Shown piece after piece: positions 42,436-51,215 of a stretch of DNA of 64,000 bases. The notes under the pieces were generated by a model that had not been told where the DNA came from, did no database searches, and saw only the letters and a list, made by a program, of their open reading frames with translations. Origin of the DNA: Pseudomonas sp. Gutcm_11s. Lineage in GTDB: Bacteria; Pseudomonadota; Gammaproteobacteria; Pseudomonadales; Pseudomonadaceae. The stretch spans positions 327,989-391,988 of the forward strand of contig NZ_JAQSUW010000009.1 in NCBI RefSeq assembly GCF_028649395.1, written 5' to 3'. Numbering within the stretch: position 1 is the first letter of the stretch; each line of letters opens with the position of its first letter. The position numbers and the translations under genes were made by a program.

Positions 42436-43545
42436 ATGCCCCTTGCCCTGTTGCGTCGCACCGTCCTCGCCGGCTGCCTGTTGGCCGCCGGCCCCCTGGC
42501 CGCGGAGAGCTGGCCGATTCCCGAGTGGAACAGCCAGCCGGCCGCTGCCACTCCCGCCATCCAGGCCCTCGAAAGCTACGCCTTCCCGGCGCGCGATGAT
42601 GTCGCCCGCAAGGGTGTGCGCAGCGATGCGCTGCTGGTGATCAAGGACGGCGAGATCGTCTACGAACGCTACGCCGCGCCGACCACCCAGCAGACCCCGC
42701 ACCTGAGCTGGTCGATCAGCAAGAGCCTGTTCGCCAGCGTGCTCGGCGTGGCCTACGGCGAGGGGCGCTTCAAGCTGGACGACGCGGTGGCCAAGCACTA
42801 TCCACCGTTCGCCGCACACCCCGACGTCAAGCTTGGCCACCTGCTCAACTGGGCCTCGGGCCTGGCCTGGCAGGAAGACTACGAGTACGCGCCGCTGAAG
42901 TCTTCTGTGGTGGCGATGCTCTATACCCGCGGCCGTACCGACATGGCCGCCTTCGCCGCCGAGCACGCGCTGGATGCGATTCCCGGTACGCGCTTCCGCT
43001 ACTCCAGCGGTGACAGCAACGTACTGGGCGCCAGCCTGAAGTCGATGGTCGGCGAACAGGCCTATGCGAACTACCCCTGGACCGCATTGTTCGAGCCGCT
43101 GGGCATCGAGTCGGCGGTGTGGGAGCGTGATGCCAGCGGCACCTTCGTCGCCTCTTCCTATGCCTACATGACCGCCCGCGACCTGGGCCGCGTCGGCCTG
43201 CTGATGCAGCGCGACGGGCGTTGGGGCGAGCGCCAGCTGCTGCCGCAGAGCTGGGTGGCGTTCAACCGCACGCCGTTCGCCAACTACCAGCCCAACCCGC
43301 AGAAGCCGGGTGACGCGGTGCCTGGTGGCCAGTGGTGGCTCAACGCGGCGCTGGAGGGCACCAGCAAGCCCTGGCCGGACGTGCCGGATTCCGCCTTCAC
43401 CGCCCTCGGCCACTGGGGCCAGGCGCTGTACGTGCTGCCGGCGCAGAAGCTGGTGGTGGTGCGCTACGCCGATGATCGCGACGGCAGCTACAGCCACAAC
43501 GAAATGCTCAAGCGGGTGCTCGCCGCCTTCGGAGAACAGCCATGA
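42436..43545 (+). CDS. Exported serine hydrolase, beta-lactamase class C/S12 family
   Basis: The 369-residue protein has a signal peptide (LALLRRTVLAGCLLAAGPLAA). The serine hydrolase motif SISK follows (SxxK), then RYSSGDSNVLGASL, which stands for the YxN region. It is more like the 6-aminohexanoate/esterase-type S12 group than true AmpC, so antibiotic resistance is not implied. The next gene starts within its stop (ATGA). Confidence 0.8.
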   Translation: MPLALLRRTVLAGCLLAAGPLAAESWPIPEWNSQPAAATPAIQALESYAFPARDDVARKGVRSDALLVIKDGEIVYERYAAPTTQQTPHLSWSISKSLFASVLGVAYGEGRFKLDDAVAKHYPPFAAHPDVKLGHLLNWASGLAWQEDYEYAPLKSSVVAMLYTRGRTDMAAFAAEHALDAIPGTRFRYSSGDSNVLGASLKSMVGEQAYANYPWTALFEPLGIESAVWERDASGTFVASSYAYMTARDLGRVGLLMQRDGRWGERQLLPQSWVAFNRTPFANYQPNPQKPGDAVPGGQWWLNAALEGTSKPWPDVPDSAFTALGHWGQALYVLPAQKLVVVRYADDRDGSYSHNEMLKRVLAAFGEQP

Positions 43546-43871
43546 TTCGGCGCCGTCCCTTCCTGTCCGTATTCCTGCTGTTGCTGGTCGGCCTGGCCCT
43601 GCTGGCCTGGAGCAATCGCGTCCACCTGGCCGCCTTCCCCGGCATCATCGGCGCCTACTCGGCCAAGGAGTACTGCTCCTGCCGCTATGTCAGCGGCAAC
43701 CCGGCCGAGTATTGCGAGGGCTACGTCAAACAATACGTGCCGGTCAGCGCCTTCCACGACGATGCCGAGCGCAAGCGCGTGACCGCTCGCGGCCTGGGCA
43801 GCACGCAGACCGCCGCCTGGCTGGATCAGCGCCAGGGCTGCCAGCTGCAGGAGCAGGCCGACTCGCTGTGA
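43542..43871 (+). CDS. Hypothetical single-span membrane protein with conserved Cys
   Basis: I do not recognise a specific function. The 109-residue protein has one N-terminal helix (FLSVFLLLLVGLALLAW) and a periplasmic part with cysteines in KEYCSCRYVSG, AEYCEGY and RQGCQLQ that could form disulfides. It overlaps the serine hydrolase gene by 4 bp, so it is probably its partner in the periplasm. Confidence 0.7.
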   Translation: MIRRRPFLSVFLLLLVGLALLAWSNRVHLAAFPGIIGAYSAKEYCSCRYVSGNPAEYCEGYVKQYVPVSAFHDDAERKRVTARGLGSTQTAAWLDQRQGCQLQEQADSL

Positions 43872-43876
43872 CAGCC

Positions 43877-43911
43877 GCGGACGGTTGCTGGCACAGCTTG
43901 CAACCGTCCGC
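43877..43911 (+). terminator. Perfect 12-bp hairpin after the hydrolase operon
   Basis: GCGGACGGTTGC / GCAACCGTCCGC with an 11-nt loop, five bp past the stop. The following T tract is weak (CGTTTGG), so it could be a terminator or a 3'-protective stem-loop. Confidence 0.6.
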
Positions 43912-43972
43912 CGTTTGGCAAGGCCGCCCCGGGCCGCTATCGTTGCGCTCAAACCGCAACACAAGTGAGCCC

Positions 43973-44563
43973 ATGGCCAACAAGCCCCTTTCCCTGTTCG
44001 TCGGCGCCTTGCTCGCCGCCAGCCTGAGCCTGCCGGCGCAGGCCGACTGGTACCTGGACAACGAGTCCTCGCGCCTGTCCTTCATCTCAACCAAGGCGGG
44101 CAACTTCTCCGAGGTGCATCGCTTCCTCACCCTGCACGGCAAGATCGACGAGAAGGGCGCCGCGCGCCTGCGCATCGAGATGGACTCGGTGAGCACCGGC
44201 ATCCCGGTGCGTGACGAGCGCCTGCGCAGCCTGCTGTTCGGCACCGACAAGTTCCCCGATGCGCGGATCATGGCCCAGCTCAACCTGGAGCCCATCACCA
44301 ACCTGGCCCCCGGCGCCCAGCTGGAGATCGGTCTGCCGATCCAGGTCGAGATCCGCGGGCGCAAGCACGGCTACATGGCCGAGCTGCTGGCCACCCGCCT
44401 GGATGACCGACGCTTCCAGGTGGTGACCCTGGCGCCGCTGGTGCTGCATGCCGAGCAGTTCGGCCTGGAGGAGGGCATCGAGGCGCTGCGCAAGGTGGCA
44501 CGGCTGGACAGCATCAGCCTGTCGGTGCCGGTCGGCGCGGTGATGATCTTCACCTCGCGATGA
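43973..44563 (+). CDS. YceI-family periplasmic protein
   Basis: The 196-residue precursor has a signal peptide (FVGALLAASLSLPAQA) and a YceI lipocalin-like domain (WYLDNESSRLSFISTKAGNFSEVHRF, PVRDERLRSLLFGTDKFPDA). YceI proteins bind polyisoprenoids or amphiphiles in the periplasm. It overlaps the phospholipase D gene start (ATGA), suggesting a lipid-linked pair. Confidence 0.85.
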   Translation: MANKPLSLFVGALLAASLSLPAQADWYLDNESSRLSFISTKAGNFSEVHRFLTLHGKIDEKGAARLRIEMDSVSTGIPVRDERLRSLLFGTDKFPDARIMAQLNLEPITNLAPGAQLEIGLPIQVEIRGRKHGYMAELLATRLDDRRFQVVTLAPLVLHAEQFGLEEGIEALRKVARLDSISLSVPVGAVMIFTSR

Positions 44564-45717
44564 GCGGCGTGATCTTTCCCTGGAAGTCCGGCAACCGCTT
44601 CGAGTTGCTGATCGATGGCCCGGCGTTCATGCCGGCCATGCTCGCCGACATCGCCGCGGCCGAGCGCCAGGTGCTGCTGGAACTCTATCTGGTGGAAGAC
44701 GGCCACTGCAGCGCCGCCTTGGTCGAGGCTTTGTGCATCGCGGCCGAGCGCGGCGTGCAGGTGCGCTGCCTGTTCGATGGCTTCGGCGGCCTGCGTTTCG
44801 GCCAGGCCTCGCGCGAGCGTTTGGCGCAGGCCGGCGTGCAGCTGCGCCAGTACAACCCGCTGCGCTGGCGGCGGGGCCTGCGCAACCTGTATCGCGACCA
44901 CCGCAAGCTGCTGGTGGTGGACGAGCGCTGTGCCTATGTCGGCGGCACCGGTGCCACCGACCAGTTCTGGACGCCGCAGGCCCAGGACGAGCACTGGCAC
45001 GAGGTGATGGTGCGCATCGAGGGCGCGCTGGTGGCGCACTGGCAGCTGTTGTTCGATTATCAGTGGCTGGCCTGCGAGGGCCGCAGCCCGTGGAAATCCG
45101 GCCAGGCACCGGGACTCGCCCATCTGCCGCCGTGCCCGCCAGCAGGACGCGGCATGGGGCGGGTGGCCTACGCCGACTCCAGCCAGCACCTGGACATCGT
45201 CCAGTCTCTGCTGCGTAGTGTCGGCCACGCCAAGCGCCGGGTGTGGCTGGCCACGCCGTACTTCCTGCCCAGCCGCAAGGTGCGCCGCTTCCTCATGCGT
45301 GCCGCAGCCCGTGGCGTGGAGGTGCGCCTGTTGCTGACCAGCCGCAACACCGACCACCCGCCGGTACGTTTCGCCGGCCAGCGCTACTACCCGCGCCTGC
45401 TCAAGGCAGGGATTCGCATATTCGAGTACCAGCCGCGCTTCCTGCACCTGAAGATGGTGCTGGTGGACGATTGGGTCAGCATCGGTTCCTGCAACTTCGA
45501 CCACTGGAACCTGCGCTTCAACCTCGAGGCCAATCTCGAGGCGCTCGATCCGCAGCTGACGGCGGCGGCGGCCGACAGCTTCCTCGCCGACTTCGCCGCG
45601 AGCCGCGAGATCACCCTGGAGGACTGGCATCGCCGACCGCTGCTCAAGCGCCTGCAGCAGCGCCTTTGGGGCTGGCTAGACCGGCTGGCGGTGAACCTGC
45701 TCGACCGCCGCCGCTGA
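44560..45717 (+). CDS. clsB: Phospholipase D family protein, cardiolipin synthase ClsB-like
   Basis: The 385-residue protein has both HKD motifs: DHRKLLVVDERCAYVGGTG and FLHLKMVLVDDWVSIGSCNFD. It lacks the N-terminal membrane helices of ClsA, as in ClsB, so it may make cardiolipin from phosphatidylglycerol. The substrate is inferred. It is convergent with napC, three bp apart. Confidence 0.85.
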   Translation: MSGVIFPWKSGNRFELLIDGPAFMPAMLADIAAAERQVLLELYLVEDGHCSAALVEALCIAAERGVQVRCLFDGFGGLRFGQASRERLAQAGVQLRQYNPLRWRRGLRNLYRDHRKLLVVDERCAYVGGTGATDQFWTPQAQDEHWHEVMVRIEGALVAHWQLLFDYQWLACEGRSPWKSGQAPGLAHLPPCPPAGRGMGRVAYADSSQHLDIVQSLLRSVGHAKRRVWLATPYFLPSRKVRRFLMRAAARGVEVRLLLTSRNTDHPPVRFAGQRYYPRLLKAGIRIFEYQPRFLHLKMVLVDDWVSIGSCNFDHWNLRFNLEANLEALDPQLTAAAADSFLADFAASREITLEDWHRRPLLKRLQQRLWGWLDRLAVNLLDRRR

Positions 45718-45720
45718 GTG

Positions 45721-46317
45721 CTACCAGCCGGGCACGCCGTGCATGTCCGGTAGCCTGTGCGCGATGCCCTTGTGACAGTCGATGCAGGTGGCCTGGCCGC
45801 TGCCCAGAGCAGTGGAGTGCATCTGCCGCGCCCGCGCGCTCTGCTTGGTGAAGTCCATGAAGTCGAAGCCGTGGCAGTTGCGGCATTCCAGCGAGTCGTT
45901 GGCCTTGAGCCGGGCCCACTCGTGCTCGGCCAGCTCGCGGCGCTTCTCGAGGAATTTGTCGCGGGTGTTGATGGTGCCGAAGATCTTGCCCCAGACCTCC
46001 TTGGAGGCCTGCATCTTGCGCGCGATCTTGTCCGTCCACTGGTGCGGCACGTGGCAGTCCGGGCAGGTGGCGCGCACGCCCGAACGGTTGCTGTAGTGGA
46101 TGGTGTCCTGCAGCTCGACGTAGACGTTGTCGCGCATCTCGTGGCAGGAGATGCAGAACTGCTCGGTGTTGGTCGCCTCCAGCGCGGTGTTGAAGCCGCC
46201 CCAGAAGATGATCCCGGCGATGAAGCCGCCGAGGGTGAGGAACCCCAGGCTGTAGTGCACGCTGGGACGACGCAGGATGGTCCAGTATTCGCTCAGCCAG
46301 CGGAACAGGGCTCTCAT
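45721..46317 (-). CDS. napC: Membrane tetraheme cytochrome c NapC
   Basis: The 198-residue NapC/NirT protein has an N-terminal membrane anchor and four CXXCH haem sites (CISCH, CPDCH, CRNCH, CIDCH). It takes electrons from ubiquinol and passes them to NapAB. The ATG at 46317 has GAGG at the right distance; a GTG two codons earlier is less likely. Last gene of napEDABC. Confidence 0.95.
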   Translation of the reverse strand: MRALFRWLSEYWTILRRPSVHYSLGFLTLGGFIAGIIFWGGFNTALEATNTEQFCISCHEMRDNVYVELQDTIHYSNRSGVRATCPDCHVPHQWTDKIARKMQASKEVWGKIFGTINTRDKFLEKRRELAEHEWARLKANDSLECRNCHGFDFMDFTKQSARARQMHSTALGSGQATCIDCHKGIAHRLPDMHGVPGW

Positions 46318-46324
46318 GGACACC

Positions 46325-46801
46325 TCACTGCTTTTGGCCGGCGCGCTGCACTTCGTCCTGCAGCACTTGGTCGATGGTGCGGAAGCCGTTTTCCACCAGC
46401 GGCTTCACCTCTTTCTGGGGCACATGGCACTGGGTACAGAAGTAGCGCCGCGGCGAGACGGCGGCGAGCACCTGGCCGTCGCGGTCCATGTAGTGGGTGA
46501 TGCTGATCATCGGTGCCTGGGTCAGCGCGCTGTTGGCCCGGCTGTGGCAGCTCAGGCACTTGTTGCCGTTCTTGTCCACCTGGTAGCCACGGATGGTGTG
46601 CGGAATGGTCGGTGGCTGCTCGGGGTAGTTGCGCTCGCGCTTGATGTCCTTGTTCTCGTCGTTGGCCAGGGGCGGGGCGGGCAGCTCCTGGCTGATGGTG
46701 CCGCCGGGGCGGCGACCGTCCGGGGCGGGGGCGTCCAGCGGGTAGTCGGCGGCCTGGGCAAGGCTCGCCAGGAAGACCAGCAGCAGGGGCAGGCTTCTCA
46801 T
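46325..46801 (-). CDS. napB: Periplasmic nitrate reductase diheme subunit NapB
   Basis: The 158-residue precursor has a signal peptide ([17 protein letters not shown]) and two haem c sites (CLSCH and CTQCH). It feeds electrons to NapA. It starts at 46801, where the signal peptide begins; the longer frame overlaps napA. It is separated from napA by 11 bp. Confidence 0.95.
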   Translation of the reverse strand: MRSLPLLLVFLASLAQAADYPLDAPAPDGRRPGGTISQELPAPPLANDENKDIKRERNYPEQPPTIPHTIRGYQVDKNGNKCLSCHSRANSALTQAPMISITHYMDRDGQVLAAVSPRRYFCTQCHVPQKEVKPLVENGFRTIDQVLQDEVQRAGQKQ

Positions 46802-46812
46802 GTTCGGGCTCC

Positions 46813-49317
46813 TCAGGCCAGGCTGACCAGTTCGATGCGCACCGCGCACTTCTTGTAGTCGGTCTGCTTGGAAATGGGGTCGGTGGCGTCGAGGGTGACC
46901 TTGTTGATCAGCTTGTTGGCATCGAAGAAGGGCACGAACACCAGGCCGCGTGGCGGCTTGTTGCGTCCGCGGGTCTCGATGCGTGCGCGCATCTCGCCGC
47001 GCCGGCTGACCAGTTTTACCTCGCTGCCACGTCGGGCCTTGAGCTCCTTGGCGTCGTCCGGGTGCATATACACCAGCGCGTCGGGCACGGCGCGGTACAG
47101 CTCGTCCACACGCTGGGTCATGCTGCCGGTGTGCCAGTGCTCCAGCACCCGGCCGGTGCTGAGCCAGAACGGGAAGTCCTTGTCCGGCGCCTCGGCTGGT
47201 GGCTCGTAGGGCAGGGCGAAGATGATCGCCTTCTTGTCCGGGTAGCCGTAGAACTGCACGCCGCTGCCCTTTTCCACATAGGGGTCGTGCCCTTCGCGGT
47301 AGCGCCAGCGGGTTTCTTGGCCATCCACCACCGGCCAGCGCAAGCCGCGCGCCTCGTGGTAGGAGTCGAAGGGCGCCAGGTCGTGACCGTGGCCACGGCC
47401 GAAGGCGGCGTACTCCTCGAACAGGCCTTTCTGCAGATAGAAGCCGAAGGCGGCCGCCTCGTCGTTGGCATAGCCCTCGGCTAGCTCGCTGGAGGGGAAC
47501 TGGTCGACCTGGCCGTTCTTGAACAGCACCTCATAGAGGGACTTGCCCTTGTATTGCGGCGCATTGGCCAACAGTTCGGCCGGCCACACCTCATCGGTGC
47601 TGAAGTGCTTGGAGAATTCGACCAGTTGCCACAGGTCGGACCTGGCTTCGCCGGGCGCCTTGACCAGCTGGTGCCAGAACTGGGTGCGCCGTTCGGCGTT
47701 GCCGTAGGCGCCTTCCTTCTCCACCCACATGGCGCTGGGCAGGATCAGGTCGGCGGCCTGGGCCGAGACGGTGGGGTAGACGTCGGAGACGATGACGAAC
47801 GCCTCCGGGTTGCGCCAGCCCGGCAGCACCTCCTGCATGATGTTGGGCCCGGCCTGCATGTTGTTGCTGACCTGGGTCCAGTACACCTTGAGCACACCGT
47901 CCTTGAGCTTGCGGCTCTGTTCCACGGCGTGGAAGCCGGGCTTCTCCTGGATGGTGCCGGCGGGCAGCTTCCAGATCTTCTCGGCGGTGGCGCGATGCTT
48001 GGGATTGGCCACCAGCAGGTCGGCCGGCAGGCGATGGGAGAAGGTGCCGACCTCGCGCGCGGTGCCGCAGGCCGAGGGCTGGCCGGTCAGCGAGAAGGGG
48101 CTGTTGCCCGGTTCGCTGATCTTCCCGGTGAGCAGGTGGATGTTGTAGATCAGGTTGTTGGCCCACACCCCGCGGGTGTGCTGGTTGAAGCCCATGGTCC
48201 AGAACGACACCACCTTGCGCTTGGGGTCGGCATACAGCTCGGCCAGGGCCTTGAGGCGCTCGGCCGGCACGCCGGACTCCTCGGCGGCGCGCTCCAGGCT
48301 GTAGGGTTTGACGAAGGCGGCGAACTGCTCGAGGGAGATGTCGCTCCAGGTGTTGGCCGTGGCGGCGTTCTTCGCCTTCTGCTCACGCGGGTCGGTCGGG
48401 CGCAGGCCGTAGCCGATGTCGTCGGCGCCCTTGGCGAAGCGGGTGTGGCGGGTGACGAAGTCGCGGTTCACCGCGCCGGACTGGATGATGTGGTTGGCGA
48501 TGTAGTTGAGGATGATCAGGTCGGTCTGCGGCTTGAACACCATGGGGATGTCGGCCAGGTCGAAGCTGCGATGCTCGAAGGTCGACAGCACCGCGACCTT
48601 GACCTGTGGCTGGCTGAGGCGCCGGTCGGTGACGCGTGACCAGAGGATCGGGTGCATCTCGGCCATGTTCGAGCCCCACAGCACGAAGCTGTCGGTAGCC
48701 TCGATGTCGTCGTAGCAGCCCATCGGCTCGTCCATGCCGAAGCTGCGCATGAAGCCCATCACCGCCGAGGCCATGCAGTGGCGGGCGTTGGGGTCGATGT
48801 TGTTGCTGCGCAGGCCGGCCTTCATCAGCTTGTTGGCCGCGTAGCCCTCCCAGATGGTCCACTGGCCGGAGCCGAACATGCCGACGGACTCGGGGCCGTG
48901 AGCCTTGAGCGCGGCCTTGGTCTTCTCGGCCATGATGGCGAAGGCCTGCTCCCAGCTGACCGGCTGGAACTCGCCCTGCTTGTCGTACTGGCCGTCCTTC
49001 ATGCGCAGCAGCGGCTGGGTCAGGCGGTCGATGCCGTACATGATCTTCGACAGGAAGTAGCCCTTGACGCAGTTCAGGCCACGGTTGACCTCGGCCTTGA
49101 TGTCGCCATGGGTGGCCACCACGCGGCCGTTCTTGGTCGCCACCATCACCCCGCAGCCGGTGCCGCAGAAGCGGCAGGGCGCCTTGTTCCAGTCGAGGGT
49201 GGTGAGGTCGGCGTCGGTGAGCAGGTTGCTCGCCGTGCTGACCAGCGGCAGTCCTGCAGCGGCTGCGGCGATGGCAGCGGCCTGGGCCTTGGCGAATTCG
49301 CGGCGGGTCAGCTTCAT
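46813..49317 (-). CDS. napA: Periplasmic nitrate reductase catalytic subunit NapA
   Basis: The 834-residue protein has a twin-arginine signal ([12 protein letters not shown]) with a hydrophobic alanine-rich stretch. The N-terminal 4Fe-4S cluster site is CRFCGTGC followed by CVKGYF, and bis-MGD molybdopterin-binding regions follow, including the likely Mo-ligand Cys in ARHCMAS. It reduces nitrate to nitrite in the periplasm. Its ATG overlaps the napD stop by 1-3 bp. Full length, no defects. Confidence 0.97.
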   Translation of the reverse strand: MKLTRREFAKAQAAAIAAAAAGLPLVSTASNLLTDADLTTLDWNKAPCRFCGTGCGVMVATKNGRVVATHGDIKAEVNRGLNCVKGYFLSKIMYGIDRLTQPLLRMKDGQYDKQGEFQPVSWEQAFAIMAEKTKAALKAHGPESVGMFGSGQWTIWEGYAANKLMKAGLRSNNIDPNARHCMASAVMGFMRSFGMDEPMGCYDDIEATDSFVLWGSNMAEMHPILWSRVTDRRLSQPQVKVAVLSTFEHRSFDLADIPMVFKPQTDLIILNYIANHIIQSGAVNRDFVTRHTRFAKGADDIGYGLRPTDPREQKAKNAATANTWSDISLEQFAAFVKPYSLERAAEESGVPAERLKALAELYADPKRKVVSFWTMGFNQHTRGVWANNLIYNIHLLTGKISEPGNSPFSLTGQPSACGTAREVGTFSHRLPADLLVANPKHRATAEKIWKLPAGTIQEKPGFHAVEQSRKLKDGVLKVYWTQVSNNMQAGPNIMQEVLPGWRNPEAFVIVSDVYPTVSAQAADLILPSAMWVEKEGAYGNAERRTQFWHQLVKAPGEARSDLWQLVEFSKHFSTDEVWPAELLANAPQYKGKSLYEVLFKNGQVDQFPSSELAEGYANDEAAAFGFYLQKGLFEEYAAFGRGHGHDLAPFDSYHEARGLRWPVVDGQETRWRYREGHDPYVEKGSGVQFYGYPDKKAIIFALPYEPPAEAPDKDFPFWLSTGRVLEHWHTGSMTQRVDELYRAVPDALVYMHPDDAKELKARRGSEVKLVSRRGEMRARIETRGRNKPPRGLVFVPFFDANKLINKVTLDATDPISKQTDYKKCAVRIELVSLA

Positions 49318-49574
49318 CAGGCTTTTCCTTCTGCGTCGAGGCATTCGTGGTAGATCAGTGCGGCACCGAGCACCCCAGGCAGCTGCTGGATGCCGTGCAG
49401 GCGCTCGAGGATGGTGTGCTCGTCGTGGGCTTCGAGCACCACCACCTGCTTGCCGGCGGGGCTGCTCTGGTGCAGTTCGAGGTCGGGCAGGCGCGCCAGG
49501 TTGGCGCGCACGGCGTCCAGCTGTTCGGGGTGACAGTGAACCAGCAGGCTGGCGATGTGCAGGGCGTCGTCCAT
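49317..49574 (-). CDS. napD: NapA signal-binding chaperone NapD
   Basis: The 85-residue protein matches NapD in size and motifs ([41 protein letters not shown]). It binds the NapA twin-arginine signal and proof-reads maturation before Tat export. It is positioned directly before napA with an overlapping stop/start. Confidence 0.92.
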   Translation of the reverse strand: MDDALHIASLLVHCHPEQLDAVRANLARLPDLELHQSSPAGKQVVVLEAHDEHTILERLHGIQQLPGVLGAALIYHECLDAEGKA

Positions 49575-49586
49575 GGGCGCTCCTGG

Positions 49587-49742
49587 CTAGCCGGGTGGCC
49601 CTGGCGGGCCGGTGAATATCTGCAGGATCCAGACGATGAAGCCGTAGCCGCCGACGATGGCGACGGAAAGGATGGGGAAGAGGAAGATCACCAGGAACAG
49701 AAACAGCCTGGTTTCCTTGGCCTTGCTCACGGTACTGGGCAT
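49587..49742 (-). CDS. napE: Small membrane protein NapE
   Basis: A 51-residue single-helix protein ([16 protein letters not shown], then [22 protein letters not shown] and a GPPGPPG tail) that matches the NapE family. It starts the napEDABC operon and lies 12 bp upstream of napD. Its role is not clear in any organism I know. Too short for many gene callers. Confidence 0.88.
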   Translation of the reverse strand: MPSTVSKAKETRLFLFLVIFLFPILSVAIVGGYGFIVWILQIFTGPPGPPG

Positions 49743-49782
49743 TCCGGCACTTCTCGGCTGGTGCGGATGCCCTAGAGGTTAG

Positions 49783-49800
49783 CCCTTACTTTCAGTAAGG
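49783..49800. promoter_or_regulatory. Inverted repeat upstream of napE
   Basis: CCTTAC / GTAAGG with a 6-bp spacer, 41-58 bp before the napE ATG, so in the expected promoter area. It does not match the ANR/FNR consensus (TTGAT-N4-ATCAA). It could be an operator or part of a stem-loop. Confidence 0.4.
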
Positions 49801-49817
49801 ACAAATGTATCTGCCGC

Positions 49818-50111
49818 TCAGCGGCAGATCACCACCATGCTGCGGCTGGAGAAGCCGGCTGGATTGAGGCCGAAGAGGAAGTCGGCCGGATCGTCTTCGC
49901 CGCCCTGGTCGGCGCCGGCCTTGGCCACGACCTTGTAGCCGTTCGTGCCACAGGCGCGCGCGGCCTTCTGTTCGCACTGCTCCCAGTTGGACGTGAGTCC
50001 CGAGCAGTTGATGTTTAGGCCTTTGCGGCCCTTCTTCTCGTATGTCTTGGCAGTTGCGGAACAACCGGCGACCAGCGCCAGCGTGACCAACAGCAGTACA
50101 AGCCTTTTCAT
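49818..50111 (-). CDS. Small hypothetical lipoprotein
   Basis: The 97-residue precursor has a lipobox LVAGC (Cys17), then a mature part with cysteines (INCSGLTSNWEQCEQKAARACG). No family recognised. A 21-bp palindrome (ATCTGCCGCT / AGCGGCAGAT) spans its stop codon and may form a stem-loop. The chosen start is the ATG at 50111 in front of the hydrophobic signal. Confidence 0.72.
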   Translation of the reverse strand: MKRLVLLLVTLALVAGCSATAKTYEKKGRKGLNINCSGLTSNWEQCEQKAARACGTNGYKVVAKAGADQGGEDDPADFLFGLNPAGFSSRSMVVICR

Positions 50112-50402
50112 CTCTTTCCCCACTGGCTTGTCTGTACATCGGCGGCAACGCCGCCACCCCTGGCAATGGCTTCGGTGGTGGCGCAGCTCTTTATGAAGAG
50201 TCGCTGCTTGCACCCTGCCGGGCAGTGGAACCGAAGCGGATGAGAAATAGCACAAAGCGCGGGACGGGCGCGAGACAAAAAAGTTGCAATTTACTTGCAG
50301 GTTTTGCCTCGCTCGTTCGTCTTAATAGATAGGAACTGTTCGCTTCGACAGCTTTCTACCAGACTAACAAGACGTGGATTGCACACGCACAAGGAGAGTG
50401 AC
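50112..50402. other. Intergenic region between lipoprotein and Fur-like genes
   Basis: A 290-bp divergent promoter region with AT-richer patches (50278-50335). No credible gene was found and no exact promoter could be fixed. An AAGGAG site precedes the plus-strand start. Confidence 0.4.
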
Positions 50403-50693
50403 ATGACCAGCAATGAACGCCAGCAATTGAAGAACATGCTGCAGGGCGCCGGGCTCAAGGTCAGCCTGGTCAGGATGAAGATCCTCGAAGTACTGCAGCG
50501 CAGCGAGCAAGGCCTGCGCTCGCGTGACCTGCATGGCTACCTGCTGCTCGCCGACGAGCAGATTTCCGTGCTCAGCGTGCGCCAGGTGCTCAGCCGCCTG
50601 GTGTGCTGTGGTCTGGTGGTGCGTGATGACGATGGGCTGTATCGTCTGCGCTCGCCCCACGCGCAAGCCGTGCCGGTGGCGCTGGCCGGTTGA
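50403..50693 (+). CDS. Fur-like winged-helix protein without metal-binding domain
   Basis: The 96-residue protein resembles the DNA-binding half of Fur family regulators (LKNMLQGAGLKVSLVRMKILEVLQRS, then SVLSVRQVLSRLVCCGLVVRDDDGLYRL). The dimerisation/metal domain of full Fur (about 140 residues in total) is absent, with no HxH or CxxC metal sites. It may be a small DNA-binding modulator or a truncated relic. It lies between nap and lateral flagellar genes. Confidence 0.7.
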   Translation: MTSNERQQLKNMLQGAGLKVSLVRMKILEVLQRSEQGLRSRDLHGYLLLADEQISVLSVRQVLSRLVCCGLVVRDDDGLYRLRSPHAQAVPVALAG

Positions 50694-50847
50694 TTTGATG
50701 ACTTTTGACAGCGCTTGATTCGAGCCCCGGTTAGGCTGCATGGGTGGAGTTGCGCCTGGCTGGCGCGCTCCGTTGTCAGTGCCCGGTCGACCGGGCTGTA
50801 GTCGAACCAGGCCGGCGCCCGCCGGCCAGCAGCGAACGATAAGAATC

Positions 50848-51201
50848 ATGCGTCAGCACAGCCGAGTCATTTTTCGCGCCGCCAACCGCCTGCGCGCTCT
50901 CGATCACCACACTGGAGAATTGCTGGGAATGGTCGCCGACCTTTCCCGCGGCGGCCTGCGCCTGCTCACCGAGCAGTCGCTGGAAGCGGGCAAGGTCTAT
51001 GCAATCGACCTGGAAGTGCCGATCAGCAGTGGTCGCTTCCGCGTACTGGAGCTGCAGATGATCTGCCAGTGGAACAAGCGCAACGGCCGCCTGGGGCGCT
51101 TCGAGCAGGGCTTCGCCCTGGCCGAGCCGGCCCCGGAGTTCGCCACCACGGTGGATGCGCTCAAGCTGGTCGAGGAGCGCTCGCGCAGCCTGCGCGCCTG
51201 A
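50848..51201 (+). CDS. PilZ domain protein
   Basis: The 117-residue protein consists of one PilZ domain with intact c-di-GMP motifs: RQHSR (RxxxR) at residues 2-6 and DLSRGG (DxSxxG). It probably binds c-di-GMP. Its stop is 14 bp from the convergent lateral flhA stop, making it a candidate motility effector like YcgR, although it lacks the N-terminal YcgR domain. GGC-poor upstream region gives no clear promoter. Confidence 0.85.
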   Translation: MRQHSRVIFRAANRLRALDHHTGELLGMVADLSRGGLRLLTEQSLEAGKVYAIDLEVPISSGRFRVLELQMICQWNKRNGRLGRFEQGFALAEPAPEFATTVDALKLVEERSRSLRA

Positions 51202-51215
51202 GCGAAGCGGCAGCC

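Noticed and set aside
42436..43545. Chromosomal AmpC beta-lactamase
   Set aside because: The active-site environment (SISK, YSS) fits the esterase/aminohexanoate-type S12 group better than AmpC.
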